Notes: generated by a model not told the origin, from the letters alone. Positions 15,209 to 23,586 are shown, numbered from the stretch's first letter. The stretch: DNA of 25,428 bases from Clostridiales bacterium (GCA_019415645.1 DXYV01000014.1:29009-54436); one strand, 5' to 3'. A program made the numbers and translations.

Positions 15209-15502
15209 GTGCGCCGGGCCCGCCCTCCCGGGCGGGCCCGGCATGAGACTGTCGAAAAAGTATTTTCGACAGTCTTCGGCGAAAGCAAAGCTCGCTTTCG
15301 CCGAGTTAGCGGCCCGCCACGCGCATAATTTGTCCACGGGGGCGGACAAATTCCACACTCACGGGCCGAGAAGTATTTTCCCCGACGCACATGTCGCCGG
15401 GGAAAATTCCCTGAACTTTTTTCGCCGCGGAAACGGCGAACTCTGCGAGGCTTTTTTGACACGCTGCGTCGGGCCTCCCTTCGGAGGCGGGCCCGGAATG
15501 TC
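15209..15502. repeat. Chain of seven consecutive stem-loops
   Basis: No gene is visible. Perfect or near-perfect hairpins follow one another: 15213-15242 (13 bp), 15247-15274 (12 bp, gactgtcgaaaa), 15276-15304 (11 bp), 15327-15352 (9 bp), 15375-15407 (10 bp), 15421-15440 (7 bp) and 15473-15488 (6 bp). They differ in sequence, so this is not a simple repeat array. The first may end the upstream transcript, but none has a convincing U tract. It resembles the hairpin spacer at 146-241. Confidence 0.75.
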
Positions 15503-16480
15503 TCAGCCAGCCGTCTCCCCGCTGCCTAAGGTGCTGCCGTAGTAGCGCTTGGCGGCCTCCACCAGCCGCTCCGTCCCCCGGGAGAGGGTCTTGTGCACGG
15601 AGTGGGCCGCCGTCAGCGCCCACAGCTCCCCCTCTGCCCGCACCGGGCACAGAAGCACGGGGCTCGTCTCCCCCGGTACGCTGGGAAACAAAAAGCTGGC
15701 CCGGGCCATGGGCTCCGGCAGGTAGAGCACCGCCTCCCCCAGCAGCGTCAGGCGGACGGACAGCTCCAGGTCGCCGGTCTCCGTGCGTCCCCGCGCCTCA
15801 AAGCCCGCGGCGCGGAAAATGCGGTCCTCATTGGCCCGGATCACCGAGCCCGGCCGCTTGCGGATAAAGGGGCAGGCCCGAAAGCGGGCTACCTCCACCG
15901 GCTGGTCCCCGGCAGCGGCCTCCTCCAGCCGGGCGGTCTCCGCCTCCCCCAGTACTCGGCGCAGCAGCTCCCGGTGGGCCGCCACCACGAACCGCCGGCT
16001 GCTCAGGATGGGGATGTGCCGCAGGCGGTTCCCCTCCGGAAACGCGCCCATGGCTATATCCACATGGTCGGGCAGCTCGGCCAGGGCCCCGGTGCGGGTG
16101 GGTAGCTCGACGATGGAGAGCGTCAGCTCCGGACAGGCCCGGCGCACGTAGGTCACAAAGGGAATCAGAAGGGGCGGTGGCATTCCCGTGGGCACCCCCA
16201 GCGTCACCCGGTCCTCCCGGCGCTCCCGCAGGGCGGCCAGCTGGGCCTCCAGCTGCTGGCGGGCCTCCAGGCAGGTCTGGGCGCACTGGATGAACCGTTC
16301 CCCCGCCGCCGTCAGAGTCAGGGGGGTGGTCCGACGGAACAGGGGCGCGTCCAGCTCCCGCTCCAGCTTGCCCAGGTGCTCACTGAGGGCCTGGGGCGAG
16401 ATATACAGCCGCTCCGCCGCCTGGCGGATGGTCTCGGCCTGGCTCAGGGCCAGTACATATTCAAAGCTGAGAAAATTCAT
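15503..16480 (-). CDS. LysR-family transcriptional regulator
   Basis: The 325-residue protein has the LysR N-terminal winged helix (about 1-60: FEYVLALSQAETIRQAAERLYISPQALSEHLGKLERELDAPLF in pattern) and a substrate-binding domain from about residue 90 (VTLGVPTGMPPPLL, then LSIVELPTR). The recognition helix ISPQALSEHLGKLE is typical. AGGAGG precedes the ATG. It diverges from the Dabb-SDR-membrane protein genes, the usual LysR layout, so it probably controls them and itself. An inverted repeat overlaps its own -35 box, in line with autoregulation. The inducer is unknown. Confidence 0.92.
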   Translation of the reverse strand: MNFLSFEYVLALSQAETIRQAAERLYISPQALSEHLGKLERELDAPLFRRTTPLTLTAAGERFIQCAQTCLEARQQLEAQLAALRERREDRVTLGVPTGMPPPLLIPFVTYVRRACPELTLSIVELPTRTGALAELPDHVDIAMGAFPEGNRLRHIPILSSRRFVVAAHRELLRRVLGEAETARLEEAAAGDQPVEVARFRACPFIRKRPGSVIRANEDRIFRAAGFEARGRTETGDLELSVRLTLLGEAVLYLPEPMARASFLFPSVPGETSPVLLCPVRAEGELWALTAAHSVHKTLSRGTERLVEAAKRYYGSTLGSGETAG

Positions 16481-16500
16481 GGCACGCCCTCCTTTGCTCC

Positions 16501-16531
16501 AGTATAAAGCATTCCCTTGCCTTACACAAGG
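16501..16531 (-). promoter_or_regulatory. LysR gene promoter with overlapping inverted repeat
   Basis: On the minus strand: TTGTGT (16529-16524), 17-base spacer, TATACT (16506-16501). The inverted repeat CCTTG-N7-CAAGG (16515-16531) covers the -35 box and has the size of a LysR-type site, so it is a likely autoregulatory operator. Confidence 0.65.
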
Positions 16532-16583
16532 AAATACTTGTTTTCCGCAACGGTGATTTCCTGCTGGGAGCGGCGGCCTTTCC

Positions 16584-16612
16584 CTATTATAATAGTGGTA
16601 TCCATATTATAA
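16584..16612. promoter_or_regulatory. AT-rich nested palindromes upstream of the Dabb gene
   Basis: CTATTATAATAG (16584-16595) is a perfect 12-base palindrome. TTATAATA (16587-16594) and TATTATAA (16605-16612) form an 8-bp inverted repeat with a 10-base gap, three bases before the AGGAGG site. They also supply -10-like hexamers (TATAAT 16588-16593, TATTAT 16605-16610) but no good -35, which fits an activator-dependent promoter. Confidence 0.55.
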
Positions 16613-16627
16613 GTAGGAGGTTTTTCC

Positions 16628-16963
16628 ATGATTCGCCACATTTCCGTTTTTACCTTCCTGGACGAGCCCGCCAACGGCAAGACCAAGGCCGAGAACATCG
16701 CCGCCGTCCGTGCCTACCTGGAGCGCACGCCGGAGCTCTACCCCGCCATGAAGCGCCAGCAGGTCGGCGTCACGGTGGGCGGAACGCCCGCCCTGCCCGA
16801 CGACGCGCCCGTGATGTTCGGCGACCTGGTACAGATCGCCGACTATGACACCCTGGAGGACGCCAACGGCTATCCCCCCTCCAAGGCCCACATGGATCTG
16901 GTGGAGTTTTCCACCCCCATGCTGAAAAAAGTGACTGCCATCGACTTTGAAGTCGCCGAATAA
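16628..16963 (+). CDS. Dabb-family (stress-responsive alpha/beta barrel) protein
   Basis: The 111-residue protein begins MIRHISVFTFLDE, typical of the Dabb domain, a small dimeric ferredoxin-like fold. It keeps the family pattern of an N-terminal His strand, a helix (ENIAAVRAYLE), a middle strand (QVGVTVGG) and a late DLVQIADYDTLEDANGY..SKAHMDLVEF segment with the conserved His. Such proteins are found in catabolic and polyketide gene sets, but most have no assigned reaction. AGGAGG lies just upstream. A dehydrogenase gene follows after 13 bases, so the two are cotranscribed and probably act on the same compound. Confidence 0.85.
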   Translation: MIRHISVFTFLDEPANGKTKAENIAAVRAYLERTPELYPAMKRQQVGVTVGGTPALPDDAPVMFGDLVQIADYDTLEDANGYPPSKAHMDLVEFSTPMLKKVTAIDFEVAE

Positions 16964-16976
16964 GGGGGCCTGACCT

Positions 16977-17732
16977 ATGCTGATCGACTTTACCGGAAAA
17001 ACCGTGGTCGTCACCGGCGCGGCGGGCGGCATCGGCCTGGTGTGCGCCCGGACCTTCCTGGAATCCGGGGCCCGGGTGGCGGCGGTGGACATCACCGACC
17101 AGGCGGCGGAGCAGGCCGCGCGGGCCCTTGCCCCGCTGGGCACCGTGAAGGGCTACGGCCTGGACCTGTCTGACGTGGACGCCATTGCCCCGGCGGTGGC
17201 CCGCATCCGCGCCGAGCTGGGGGAGATCGATGTGCTGGTCCAGTGCGCCGGTCTGATGGGCGGCAAGCCCGGCCTGGAGATTTCCCAGACGGACTGGGAC
17301 CGCTCCCTTAACGTCAACGCCAGGGGGCTGTTCTTCCTGATGCAGCAGGTGGTGGCCCAGTCCATGGCCGCCCGGGGCGGCTCCATCGTCAATTTCGCCT
17401 CCATGGCGGGCATCCGGGGCATGCATCCCCCCATGTGCTCCGCGTTCTACTCCGCCTCCAAGGGGGCGGTGGTGGCCGTCACCATGCAGGCCGCCGTGGA
17501 GTGGGCCGGACTGGGCGTGCGGGTGAACTGCGTAGCCCCCGGCGGCGTAGAGACCCCCGCCATGCGGGAGATGGGTTTCCCGCCCGAGGTGGTGGACCCC
17601 ATCCCCATGAAGCGACTCAACCAGCCCGAGGACGTGGCCAACGCCGTGGTCTTTTTGGCCAGCGACAAGGCCGCCACCATCACCGGACAGACCCTGGTCA
17701 TTGACGGCGGCGCCTCTGTGGTGGGCTACTGA
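16977..17732 (+). CDS. Short-chain dehydrogenase/reductase (SDR)
   Basis: The 251-residue classical SDR oxidises or reduces an alcohol/carbonyl with NAD(P). The nucleotide-binding motif TGAAGGIG lies at about 14-21, with Asp39 (AAVDIT) at the end of the second strand, which favours NAD over NADP. The helix carries NVNARG, and the catalytic set is Ser142, Tyr158 and Lys162 (YSASK). The C-terminal ITGQTLVIDGGASV is typical. AAGGGGG precedes the ATG. The gene lies in the LysR-divergent unit with a Dabb protein upstream and a membrane protein downstream, so a small regulated catabolic step is likely; the substrate cannot be named. Confidence 0.92.
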   Translation: MLIDFTGKTVVVTGAAGGIGLVCARTFLESGARVAAVDITDQAAEQAARALAPLGTVKGYGLDLSDVDAIAPAVARIRAELGEIDVLVQCAGLMGGKPGLEISQTDWDRSLNVNARGLFFLMQQVVAQSMAARGGSIVNFASMAGIRGMHPPMCSAFYSASKGAVVAVTMQAAVEWAGLGVRVNCVAPGGVETPAMREMGFPPEVVDPIPMKRLNQPEDVANAVVFLASDKAATITGQTLVIDGGASVVGY

Positions 17733-17770
17733 GCCGCCGCGCCCTCCGGTCTCAAAAGGAGCGATGTTTG

Positions 17771-18220
17771 ATGTTCAATAAGAGTCCTGACAACCTGTGG
17801 AACGCAGTGTTCAACGTCTTCCAGGGCGCTACCATGACCATTGCCATGGGAATTTACCTGGGGCAGGACACCTGGGACGCCCTGCTCAAGAGCTTCGTAT
17901 GCGCCTACTGCGCCGGCGTGATGCTCACCCTGTTCCTGCGCATCCCGGCCTTCGGCGCATGCATCGTCCGCCTGCTGCGCTGCGAAAAGCGCCCGGTGGT
18001 CTCCTATCTGGTATCCGGCCTGGCCGGGGGCGCGCTGATGGGCGTGTTCATGAACTTTTTCATGACCTTCATGGCCATCGGCCCGGTGCCTTACTTCGCC
18101 TCGGCCTATTTCAGCGCTCTGCCCTTCGCCATGCTGGTGTCCGCCATCTCCTCCTGCCTGTGGATCAAGCTGGCGGGGACCATCGTGGGCAAGGTCTACT
18201 CGGCCGGCGCACCGGCCTGA
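17771..18220 (+). CDS. Four-helix small membrane protein, two similar halves
   Basis: The 149-residue protein has four hydrophobic stretches: about 9-27, 36-55, 75-105 and 110-142. The halves look alike (NVFQGATMTIAMGIY near the start, GVFMNFFMTFMAIG later, each followed by a helix pair), suggesting an internal duplication similar to DUF2798-type proteins, which I mention only as a resemblance. I chose the ATG at 17771 with AGGAG nine bases upstream; an in-frame TTG one codon earlier is possible. It ends the LysR-divergent unit before a strong terminator, so it may move the compound handled by the SDR, but this is inference. Confidence 0.7.
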   Translation: MFNKSPDNLWNAVFNVFQGATMTIAMGIYLGQDTWDALLKSFVCAYCAGVMLTLFLRIPAFGACIVRLLRCEKRPVVSYLVSGLAGGALMGVFMNFFMTFMAIGPVPYFASAYFSALPFAMLVSAISSCLWIKLAGTIVGKVYSAGAPA

Positions 18221-18241
18221 GCCATCCGGTCCATTCCGTTT

Positions 18242-18279
18242 TGCGCCCGGGGATTTGGTTGTCCCCGGGCGCATTTTTT
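18242..18279 (+). terminator. Intrinsic terminator
   Basis: 12-bp perfect stem tgcgcccgggga/tccccgggcgca (18242-18253 with 18262-18273) followed by six T. It closes the Dabb-SDR-membrane protein unit. Confidence 0.95.
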
Positions 18280-18288
18280 CTTATTTAG

Positions 18289-18317
18289 TTGACATTTGTA
18301 GTCCTGCTTGCTATAAT
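18289..18317 (+). promoter_or_regulatory. Consensus sigma-A promoter of the M56 peptidase gene
   Basis: TTGACA (18289-18294), 17-base spacer, TATAAT (18312-18317), with TG one base before the -10. Both hexamers are perfect, so basal expression should be strong unless repressed. No BlaI-like dyad is evident around it. Confidence 0.92.
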
Positions 18318-18357
18318 AGGGTTACAAGAGTAGACCTTTCAAAAAGGAGGGAGCCCT

Positions 18358-21300
18358 ATGCTGCAAGTGATTCTGACCTCGTCCGTTTTGATTCTGGTCC
18401 TGCTTCTGCTGCGCCGCGTCCTGCGGGGGCGGGTCTCCCTGCGCCTGCAATACGCTTTGTGGGTGCTGGTGGCGGTGCGGCTGCTGGTCCCCGTCTCCTT
18501 TGGCAACTCTGCCGTCAGCGTGCTCAATGCTCTGCCCGATTCGCCCGCGTCCTACGTTCCGTTCACCGGCGATCTGGGGCCGGTGTCGCCGGAGGCGCCG
18601 TCCTCCGGCCAGCCCTCTCCGGCTGCAAATGTCGGCGCGGAGCCGGAAACTGCCTCGCCCGATCTGTCCGCCGTCCCGCAGGCTCCGTCTCAGGAGGAGC
18701 TGCCCGCCAACACCGCGGCGTTTTCCCTCTCCCAGCTGCTGGTCCCGGTCTGGCTGGCCGGCGTGATTGCCATGGCCCTGTGGTTCCTGGGGGTCAACTG
18801 GACCTTCCGACGCCGGCTGCGGGCCAAGGCCCGGCGGGTGGAGCTGCCCGGCTGTCCTCTCCCCGTATTCGTGGCCGAGGGCATTCCCTCCCCCTGTCTG
18901 GTGGGTCTGGTCCGCCCCGCCGTCTATCTGACCCCCGCCTGTCTGGACGACCACGTCCGCCTGCGCCATGTGCTGGCCCACGAGCTCACCCACTGGCGGC
19001 ACCGGGACCCCTGGTGGTCCCTGGTGCGCTGCCTGTGCCTGGCCCTCTACTGGTTCGACCCCCTGGTCTGGCTGGCCGCCTCCCTCTCCCGCCGGGACTG
19101 CGAGCTGGCTTGCGACGAGGGCGCCCTGGCCCGGCTGGGCGAGGGGCAGCGCCTCGCCTACGGCCGCACCCTGGTGGGTCTGATGACCGTCTCCGCCTCC
19201 CCGGCCCGGCTGCTCCAGACCGCCACCACCATGGCCGACCGGAAAAACGGCATCCGGGAGCGCATTGCCCTCATCGCCCGCAAGCCCAGAATGCTGGCCG
19301 TTACCGTTGTGGTCGTGATTCTCATTGTCGCCGCCGCCGTGGTGTGTACCTTCACCGCCGCCCGGCAGGCTCCCGCCGACGACCGCCCCCTGGAAGAGCG
19401 GCTCAGCGACCTGCCCCAGAATCTGGCCGATACGGTCACCCTGCCCCAGGCGGGGACATGGGCGGAGGACGAGCTGGCCTATTACTACACGCCGGATTAT
19501 GGCACCGAGTGGGGCGGCTGGATGCTCACCGTGGCCCGCCGCACCCCCGCCCGTTTTGAACGGGACTATGTCTCCTACGAGGAGACCGGCGGCGCGGAGT
19601 GGGTCGGCTGGGACGGAACCTACTACTACGCGATTCTCTCGCCCACAGACGTAAACTTTAACCCCGACCATACCGAGGCCTATCAGTCCGCCGTCTCCGC
19701 CCTGCGGGACTGGCTGACTGAGACCATCACCGGGCAGGACGGGATGGAGGCCTTCGACCTGTCCCAGACCCTGTTCACCGACGATTTCAGCTTCAGCGGC
19801 CAGCACATGGATGTGTACTGGTACCCCTACGCCCCCACCGACGGCTCCAACTTTGACGAGGAGACCGAACCCTGCTACACGCTGGTGCTCTCCCAGCCGG
19901 TCACCCAGGGGGAGGGCGGAATCTGGTGCGTGGAGCGGTGGTACGACGACAGCGGCTACCGCCATTTTGTGGGCCCGGACACGGAGTTGACCGCAGAGGA
20001 GGCCTATGCCCAGGCTCAGCAGGCGGCCGATCACACCGACGGGGTCTACTGGGGCGAGTGGACCTCCACCAGCCCGGACCTGGCCGTCTCCCTCTTCCTG
20101 GAGCGCTCTTTCCAGGTGAGCACCTATACAACGCGCACCGGCGACCCCTATCTGGCGGACAAGGGCGCAGCCCGGGACAGCGCCTCGCCCACTCCGGGCA
20201 GCGAGCTTCAGGCGGAGCTGGACCGCATCCTCTCCGGCGAGGCGCTGCTCACCCTGACCCTGGCCGGGGAAACCGAGGGCGTTACCCGGTCCACCGCCGA
20301 CGGCCAGTCATGGAACGGCCCCGACGCGCGGAGCGCCTGGCCGCTGAGCTCCTATGAATGGACCATTTTGGAGGGCGACGCGGCCGCCGCGCCCGCCGAT
20401 CCGGCCTATACCCTTACGGTCACCACGCCGGAGGGCGATTCCTCCCTCACCTTCTACGCGGGCAGCAATTCCGTCCGCTGCCAGCGGGGCTCCCTGGTGG
20501 TCTGGTACGGCGGGACCGACCGTTACGTCGCCAGCGGCGCTTCCGCGCTGGGCGACGTGCTGCGCTCCAACTGGTTCGATGAGCTGGAGCTGGACATCCT
20601 GCGCAAGCAGGTGTCCGTTACCGTGGGCGAGGAGGGCTGGCCGGAGGACGCGGCGCTGATCCCCGGCTACGTGGCCCGCACCCTCAGCCAGCGGTACTGG
20701 GAGGCCTGTCTGCAGGTCACCCCGGGCAGCTTGTACGAGCTGGCCGACGTATCGGTGGTGTCCGCCCGGGTCTATGACATGGATGCTTGGGCTTCCCCCA
20801 CCGCCCTGGCGTTCGATCAGGCCGTCGCGGTTCAGGGGCCCCAGGACTCCGATCTGGAAAATTCCATCTGGCAGGCCGGCTCCGGCATGGACCGCATCAC
20901 CGAGGGCGATCTGGCCGGTTATTGGCAGCATTACAACCAATGCGTGGCCCAGCTGACCGACGGCGTATGGCGCATCACCGAGGTGGGCACCGGCGGCTAC
21001 TGGGTGGAGGGGCACGACGGCACCAACTTCCTCCCCGACCTTCTCTCCTGCTCCGACGACATGCTGGTCTCCTACCTGTTTGGCCAGGCCGACGGGGCCT
21101 ATGCCGAGGGGGCGCAGTACCAGCTGGGCCAGCGCTTCCTGGCCCGGCCCGGCGACATCCTGCGGACCATTCAGGGCTACGAGGGTTCCTCCGTGGACTT
21201 CCGGCCCGATTACCAGGGCGACGGCGCCCAGTGGCTGGCCGAGCAGCTGGCCGCCGAATTTGCGGTGTTCCGCAGCGGGGAGACGGACGATCAAAACCAG

Positions 21301-21402
21301 TTCCGGGCCCTGCTGGAGGAACAGCTCAGCGGCGATTACGCCGCCGTGGCCCGGCAGGTGCTGGACGCTTACCGGCAGCGTCTGACCAATTCGGCGGACT
21401 GA
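18358..21402 (+). CDS. M56 family (BlaR1/MecR1-like) membrane metallopeptidase with large outer domain
   Basis: The 1014-residue protein starts after AAGGAGG. Helices lie at about 2-22, 33-50 and 122-147; the zinc peptidase core follows with H208-E209-x-x-H212 (LAHELTHWRH) and the downstream CELACDEGAL, whose Glu is the likely third ligand. A fourth helix (about 313-335) leads to about 680 residues outside, rich in acidic and aromatic residues and poor in Lys. In BlaR1 the outer domain binds beta-lactams by SxxK and KTG motifs; I see neither here. BlaR1 peptidases normally act on a BlaI repressor encoded alongside, but none is present. It is likely a surface sensor with another ligand and partner. 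Confidence 0.85.
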   Translation: MLQVILTSSVLILVLLLLRRVLRGRVSLRLQYALWVLVAVRLLVPVSFGNSAVSVLNALPDSPASYVPFTGDLGPVSPEAPSSGQPSPAANVGAEPETASPDLSAVPQAPSQEELPANTAAFSLSQLLVPVWLAGVIAMALWFLGVNWTFRRRLRAKARRVELPGCPLPVFVAEGIPSPCLVGLVRPAVYLTPACLDDHVRLRHVLAHELTHWRHRDPWWSLVRCLCLALYWFDPLVWLAASLSRRDCELACDEGALARLGEGQRLAYGRTLVGLMTVSASPARLLQTATTMADRKNGIRERIALIARKPRMLAVTVVVVILIVAAAVVCTFTAARQAPADDRPLEERLSDLPQNLADTVTLPQAGTWAEDELAYYYTPDYGTEWGGWMLTVARRTPARFERDYVSYEETGGAEWVGWDGTYYYAILSPTDVNFNPDHTEAYQSAVSALRDWLTETITGQDGMEAFDLSQTLFTDDFSFSGQHMDVYWYPYAPTDGSNFDEETEPCYTLVLSQPVTQGEGGIWCVERWYDDSGYRHFVGPDTELTAEEAYAQAQQAADHTDGVYWGEWTSTSPDLAVSLFLERSFQVSTYTTRTGDPYLADKGAARDSASPTPGSELQAELDRILSGEALLTLTLAGETEGVTRSTADGQSWNGPDARSAWPLSSYEWTILEGDAAAAPADPAYTLTVTTPEGDSSLTFYAGSNSVRCQRGSLVVWYGGTDRYVASGASALGDVLRSNWFDELELDILRKQVSVTVGEEGWPEDAALIPGYVARTLSQRYWEACLQVTPGSLYELADVSVVSARVYDMDAWASPTALAFDQAVAVQGPQDSDLENSIWQAGSGMDRITEGDLAGYWQHYNQCVAQLTDGVWRITEVGTGGYWVEGHDGTNFLPDLLSCSDDMLVSYLFGQADGAYAEGAQYQLGQRFLARPGDILRTIQGYEGSSVDFRPDYQGDGAQWLAEQLAAEFAVFRSGETDDQNQFRALLEEQLSGDYAAVARQVLDAYRQRLTNSAD

Positions 21403-21418
21403 TCCCTGAGCCCCCAAA

Positions 21419-21449
21419 CGCCCCCGGCGTCCTGCGGACGCCGGGGGCG
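21419..21449 (+). terminator. Terminator after the M56 gene
   Basis: 14-bp perfect GC stem (21419-21432 with 21436-21449, loop tgc). The following agctttgtcttgcatttttt is only partly U-rich, so termination may be incomplete. Confidence 0.7.
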
Positions 21450-21459
21450 CAGCTTTGTC

Positions 21460-21488
21460 TTGCATTTTTTGCGCCAGACGGGTAAAAT
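21460..21488 (+). promoter_or_regulatory. Promoter of the regulator-dipeptidase unit
   Basis: TTGCAT (21460-21465), 17-base spacer, TAAAAT (21483-21488), followed 20-odd bases later by AAGGAGG. Confidence 0.65.
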
Positions 21489-21526
21489 AACCCTTGCAGC
21501 CTGACACACAGAGAAGGAGGATCGCC

Positions 21527-22180
21527 ATGACCCGCGACGAAGCCTTTGAATTTCTGGACCGCACCGCGCAGGGGATCGCCGCCATGTTCGGCTCCTCCTG
21601 CGAGACGCTGGTCCACGACATGGGCGTGCCCACGCACCCGATCTTGTCCATCTACAACGGCCATGTCTCTGGCCGGGAGGTGGGCTCCACCATGGACATT
21701 ATGGGAATCGGCCGCGCCCTGGACGAGACCGCCGCCACCACCGACCAGGTCAACCTGGCCGCCACCACCCCGGACGGGCGGCAGATCAAGAGCTCCACGT
21801 TCCACATGATCGGGCCGGACTACAACCTGGCCCTGGGCATCAATTTTGACTACACCTCTCTGGTGTACGCCAACCGCACCCTGGTGGACCTGATGAACGC
21901 GGAGGCCGACCTGCGCTCCGCCCTGTGGCAGGAGGGGGACTCCAAGCAGTTGGCCGAGCTGTTCGAGCAGTGCCTGGCCACCGTAGGCAAGCCGGTGGCC
22001 GCTCTGACCAAGAAGGACCGCATGAAGATCATGGCCCTGCTGGACCAGAACAGCGCCTTTTCCTACCGGAAATCCGTGCCCTATGTGGCCCAGCATCTGG
22101 GGGTTTCCCGCTACACGGTTTACAAATATCTGGGCGAGCTCTCCGAGCACGCCGGAGAAGAAGAAGGAGAATTCGGATGA
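21527..22180 (+). CDS. YheO-type PAS/HTH transcriptional regulator
   Basis: The 217-residue protein has a YheO-like PAS region (about 1-120: SSCETLVHDMG, GHVSGREVGSTMD, DGRQIKSSTFHMI, LALGINFDYT) and a C-terminal helix-turn-helix (about 165-205: FSYRKSVPYVAQHLGVSRYTVYKYL in pattern). YheO/DauR proteins sense small molecules, often amino acids including D-amino acids. I start at 21527 because AAGGAGG lies right upstream; a longer frame has no site. It overlaps the PepV-type dipeptidase start as ATGA, so the two are translationally coupled, and it probably senses peptide or amino-acid supply. Confidence 0.85.
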   Translation: MTRDEAFEFLDRTAQGIAAMFGSSCETLVHDMGVPTHPILSIYNGHVSGREVGSTMDIMGIGRALDETAATTDQVNLAATTPDGRQIKSSTFHMIGPDYNLALGINFDYTSLVYANRTLVDLMNAEADLRSALWQEGDSKQLAELFEQCLATVGKPVAALTKKDRMKIMALLDQNSAFSYRKSVPYVAQHLGVSRYTVYKYLGELSEHAGEEEGEFG

Positions 22181-23586
22181 AGTATCAGGAACAGATCGAA
22201 GCCTATTTTGCCGATAAAGAGCCGCTGCTCATCGACTGCGTCTCCCGGCTGGTGTCCATCCGCAGCGTGAAGGGGGAGGCCCAGCCCGGCAAGCCCTTCG
22301 GCGAGGGCCCCGCCGCCGCCCTGGAGGAGGCCCTGAAGCTGTGTGCCGAGCTGGGGCTGAAGGACCCCACCAGCCACGAGGGCTATGTGGGCACCGCCGA
22401 CCTCAACGACCAGGAGACCGCCCTGCACATTCTGGGCCACCTGGACGTGGTGGACGAGGGCGAGGGCTGGACCGTCACCCAGCCCTACCAGCCCAAAGTG
22501 GTGGACGGCTGTCTCTACGGCCGCGGAACAGACGACGACAAGGGCCCCGTGGTCACCGCCCTGCTGGCTATGAAGTGCGTCAAGGACCTGGGTATCCCAC
22601 TGAAATCCAACGTCCGGGTCATCATGGGCACCGACGAGGAGAGCGGCTCGGAGGACATCGCCCACTATTTCGCCTCCCACCCCTATGCCCCCAACACCTT
22701 CTCCCCGGATTCCGGCTTCCCGGTGATCAACGTGGAGAAGGGCGGCTATAAGCCCACCTTTACCAAGAGCTGGCCGGCCAGCGACCAGCTGCCCCGCCTG
22801 GCCTGGTTCCACGGCGGAATCCGCATCAATATCCTGCCCGGCGACGCGGAGTGCGCCGTGGAGGGCCTGCCCGCCGCGGAGATCAAGCCTCTGGCCGACC
22901 AGACGGCGGCGGAGACCGGCGTGACCTTCACCCTGGTGGAGGAGGGCCCCCTGACCAAGATCCTGGCCAAGGGCGTGGGCTCTCACGCCGCCTGGCCCCA
23001 GGGCGGCACCAACGCCATCACCGGCCTGCTGGCCCTGCTGGACCAGCTGCCCCTGGCACAGGGCGGCGCCAAGGACGCCATCCACGCCCTGACCCAGCTG
23101 CTGCCCCACGGGGACTATCTGGGCAAGGCGCTGGGCATCGCCCAGTCCGACGCAATCTCGGAGGAGCTGACCCTCTCCTTTACCCTGCTGGAGATCACCC
23201 CCACCGGCTTAGAGGGCCGGTTCGATTCCCGGGTCCCCCTATGTGCCGCAAAGGAGAACTGCTCCGACGTGGCGGAGGCCGCCTTTGCCCGGTACGGCTT
23301 CGCCCTGTCCGGCGAGATGCACGCCCCCCACCACACGCCCGCCGAATCGCCCTTTGTCCAGACCCTGCTCCAGTGCTATGAGAGCTACACCGGCCTGAAG
23401 GGCGAGTGCCTGACCACCGGCGGCGGCACCTATGTCCACGATATCCCCGGCGGCGTGGCCTTCGGCTGCTTCCTGCCCGGGTTCGACACCCACCTGCACG
23501 GCGCCGACGAGCGCGCCCGGCTGTCCGACCTGATGGTGTCCTGCAAGATCTTTGCCCAGGTCATCGCCGAGGTCTGCGGCGCATAA
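22177..23586 (+). CDS. pepV: M20 family dipeptidase (PepV/Sapep type)
   Basis: The 469-residue di-zinc peptidase cleaves dipeptides in the cytoplasm. Metal and catalytic residues are visible: His88 and Asp90 (GHLDVV), Asp119 (GRGTDDDKGP), Glu154-Glu155 (GTDEESGSED), and the C-terminal GGGTYVHDIPGG, whose His is the last ligand. KGVGSHAAWPQGGTNAI matches the lid-domain His motif of PepV. The length is typical. The start overlaps the regulator stop; a longer frame reading back to 21925 lies inside the regulator and is rejected. Together they form a small peptide-use unit ended by the terminator at 23600. Confidence 0.92.
   Translation: MKYQEQIEAYFADKEPLLIDCVSRLVSIRSVKGEAQPGKPFGEGPAAALEEALKLCAELGLKDPTSHEGYVGTADLNDQETALHILGHLDVVDEGEGWTVTQPYQPKVVDGCLYGRGTDDDKGPVVTALLAMKCVKDLGIPLKSNVRVIMGTDEESGSEDIAHYFASHPYAPNTFSPDSGFPVINVEKGGYKPTFTKSWPASDQLPRLAWFHGGIRINILPGDAECAVEGLPAAEIKPLADQTAAETGVTFTLVEEGPLTKILAKGVGSHAAWPQGGTNAITGLLALLDQLPLAQGGAKDAIHALTQLLPHGDYLGKALGIAQSDAISEELTLSFTLLEITPTGLEGRFDSRVPLCAAKENCSDVAEAAFARYGFALSGEMHAPHHTPAESPFVQTLLQCYESYTGLKGECLTTGGGTYVHDIPGGVAFGCFLPGFDTHLHGADERARLSDLMVSCKIFAQVIAEVCGA

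Noticed and set aside
15209..15502. CRISPR array
   Set aside because: The hairpins differ in sequence and spacing; there is no constant repeat or spacer length and no cas gene.
18238..18357. BlaI-type repressor or operator before the M56 gene
   Set aside because: The gap is too short for a gene and shows no TACA/TGTA dyad.
18322..20034. 570-residue open frame on the minus strand
   Set aside because: It is the reverse frame of the M56 peptidase, rich in Gly, His and Gln, with no motif or ribosome site.
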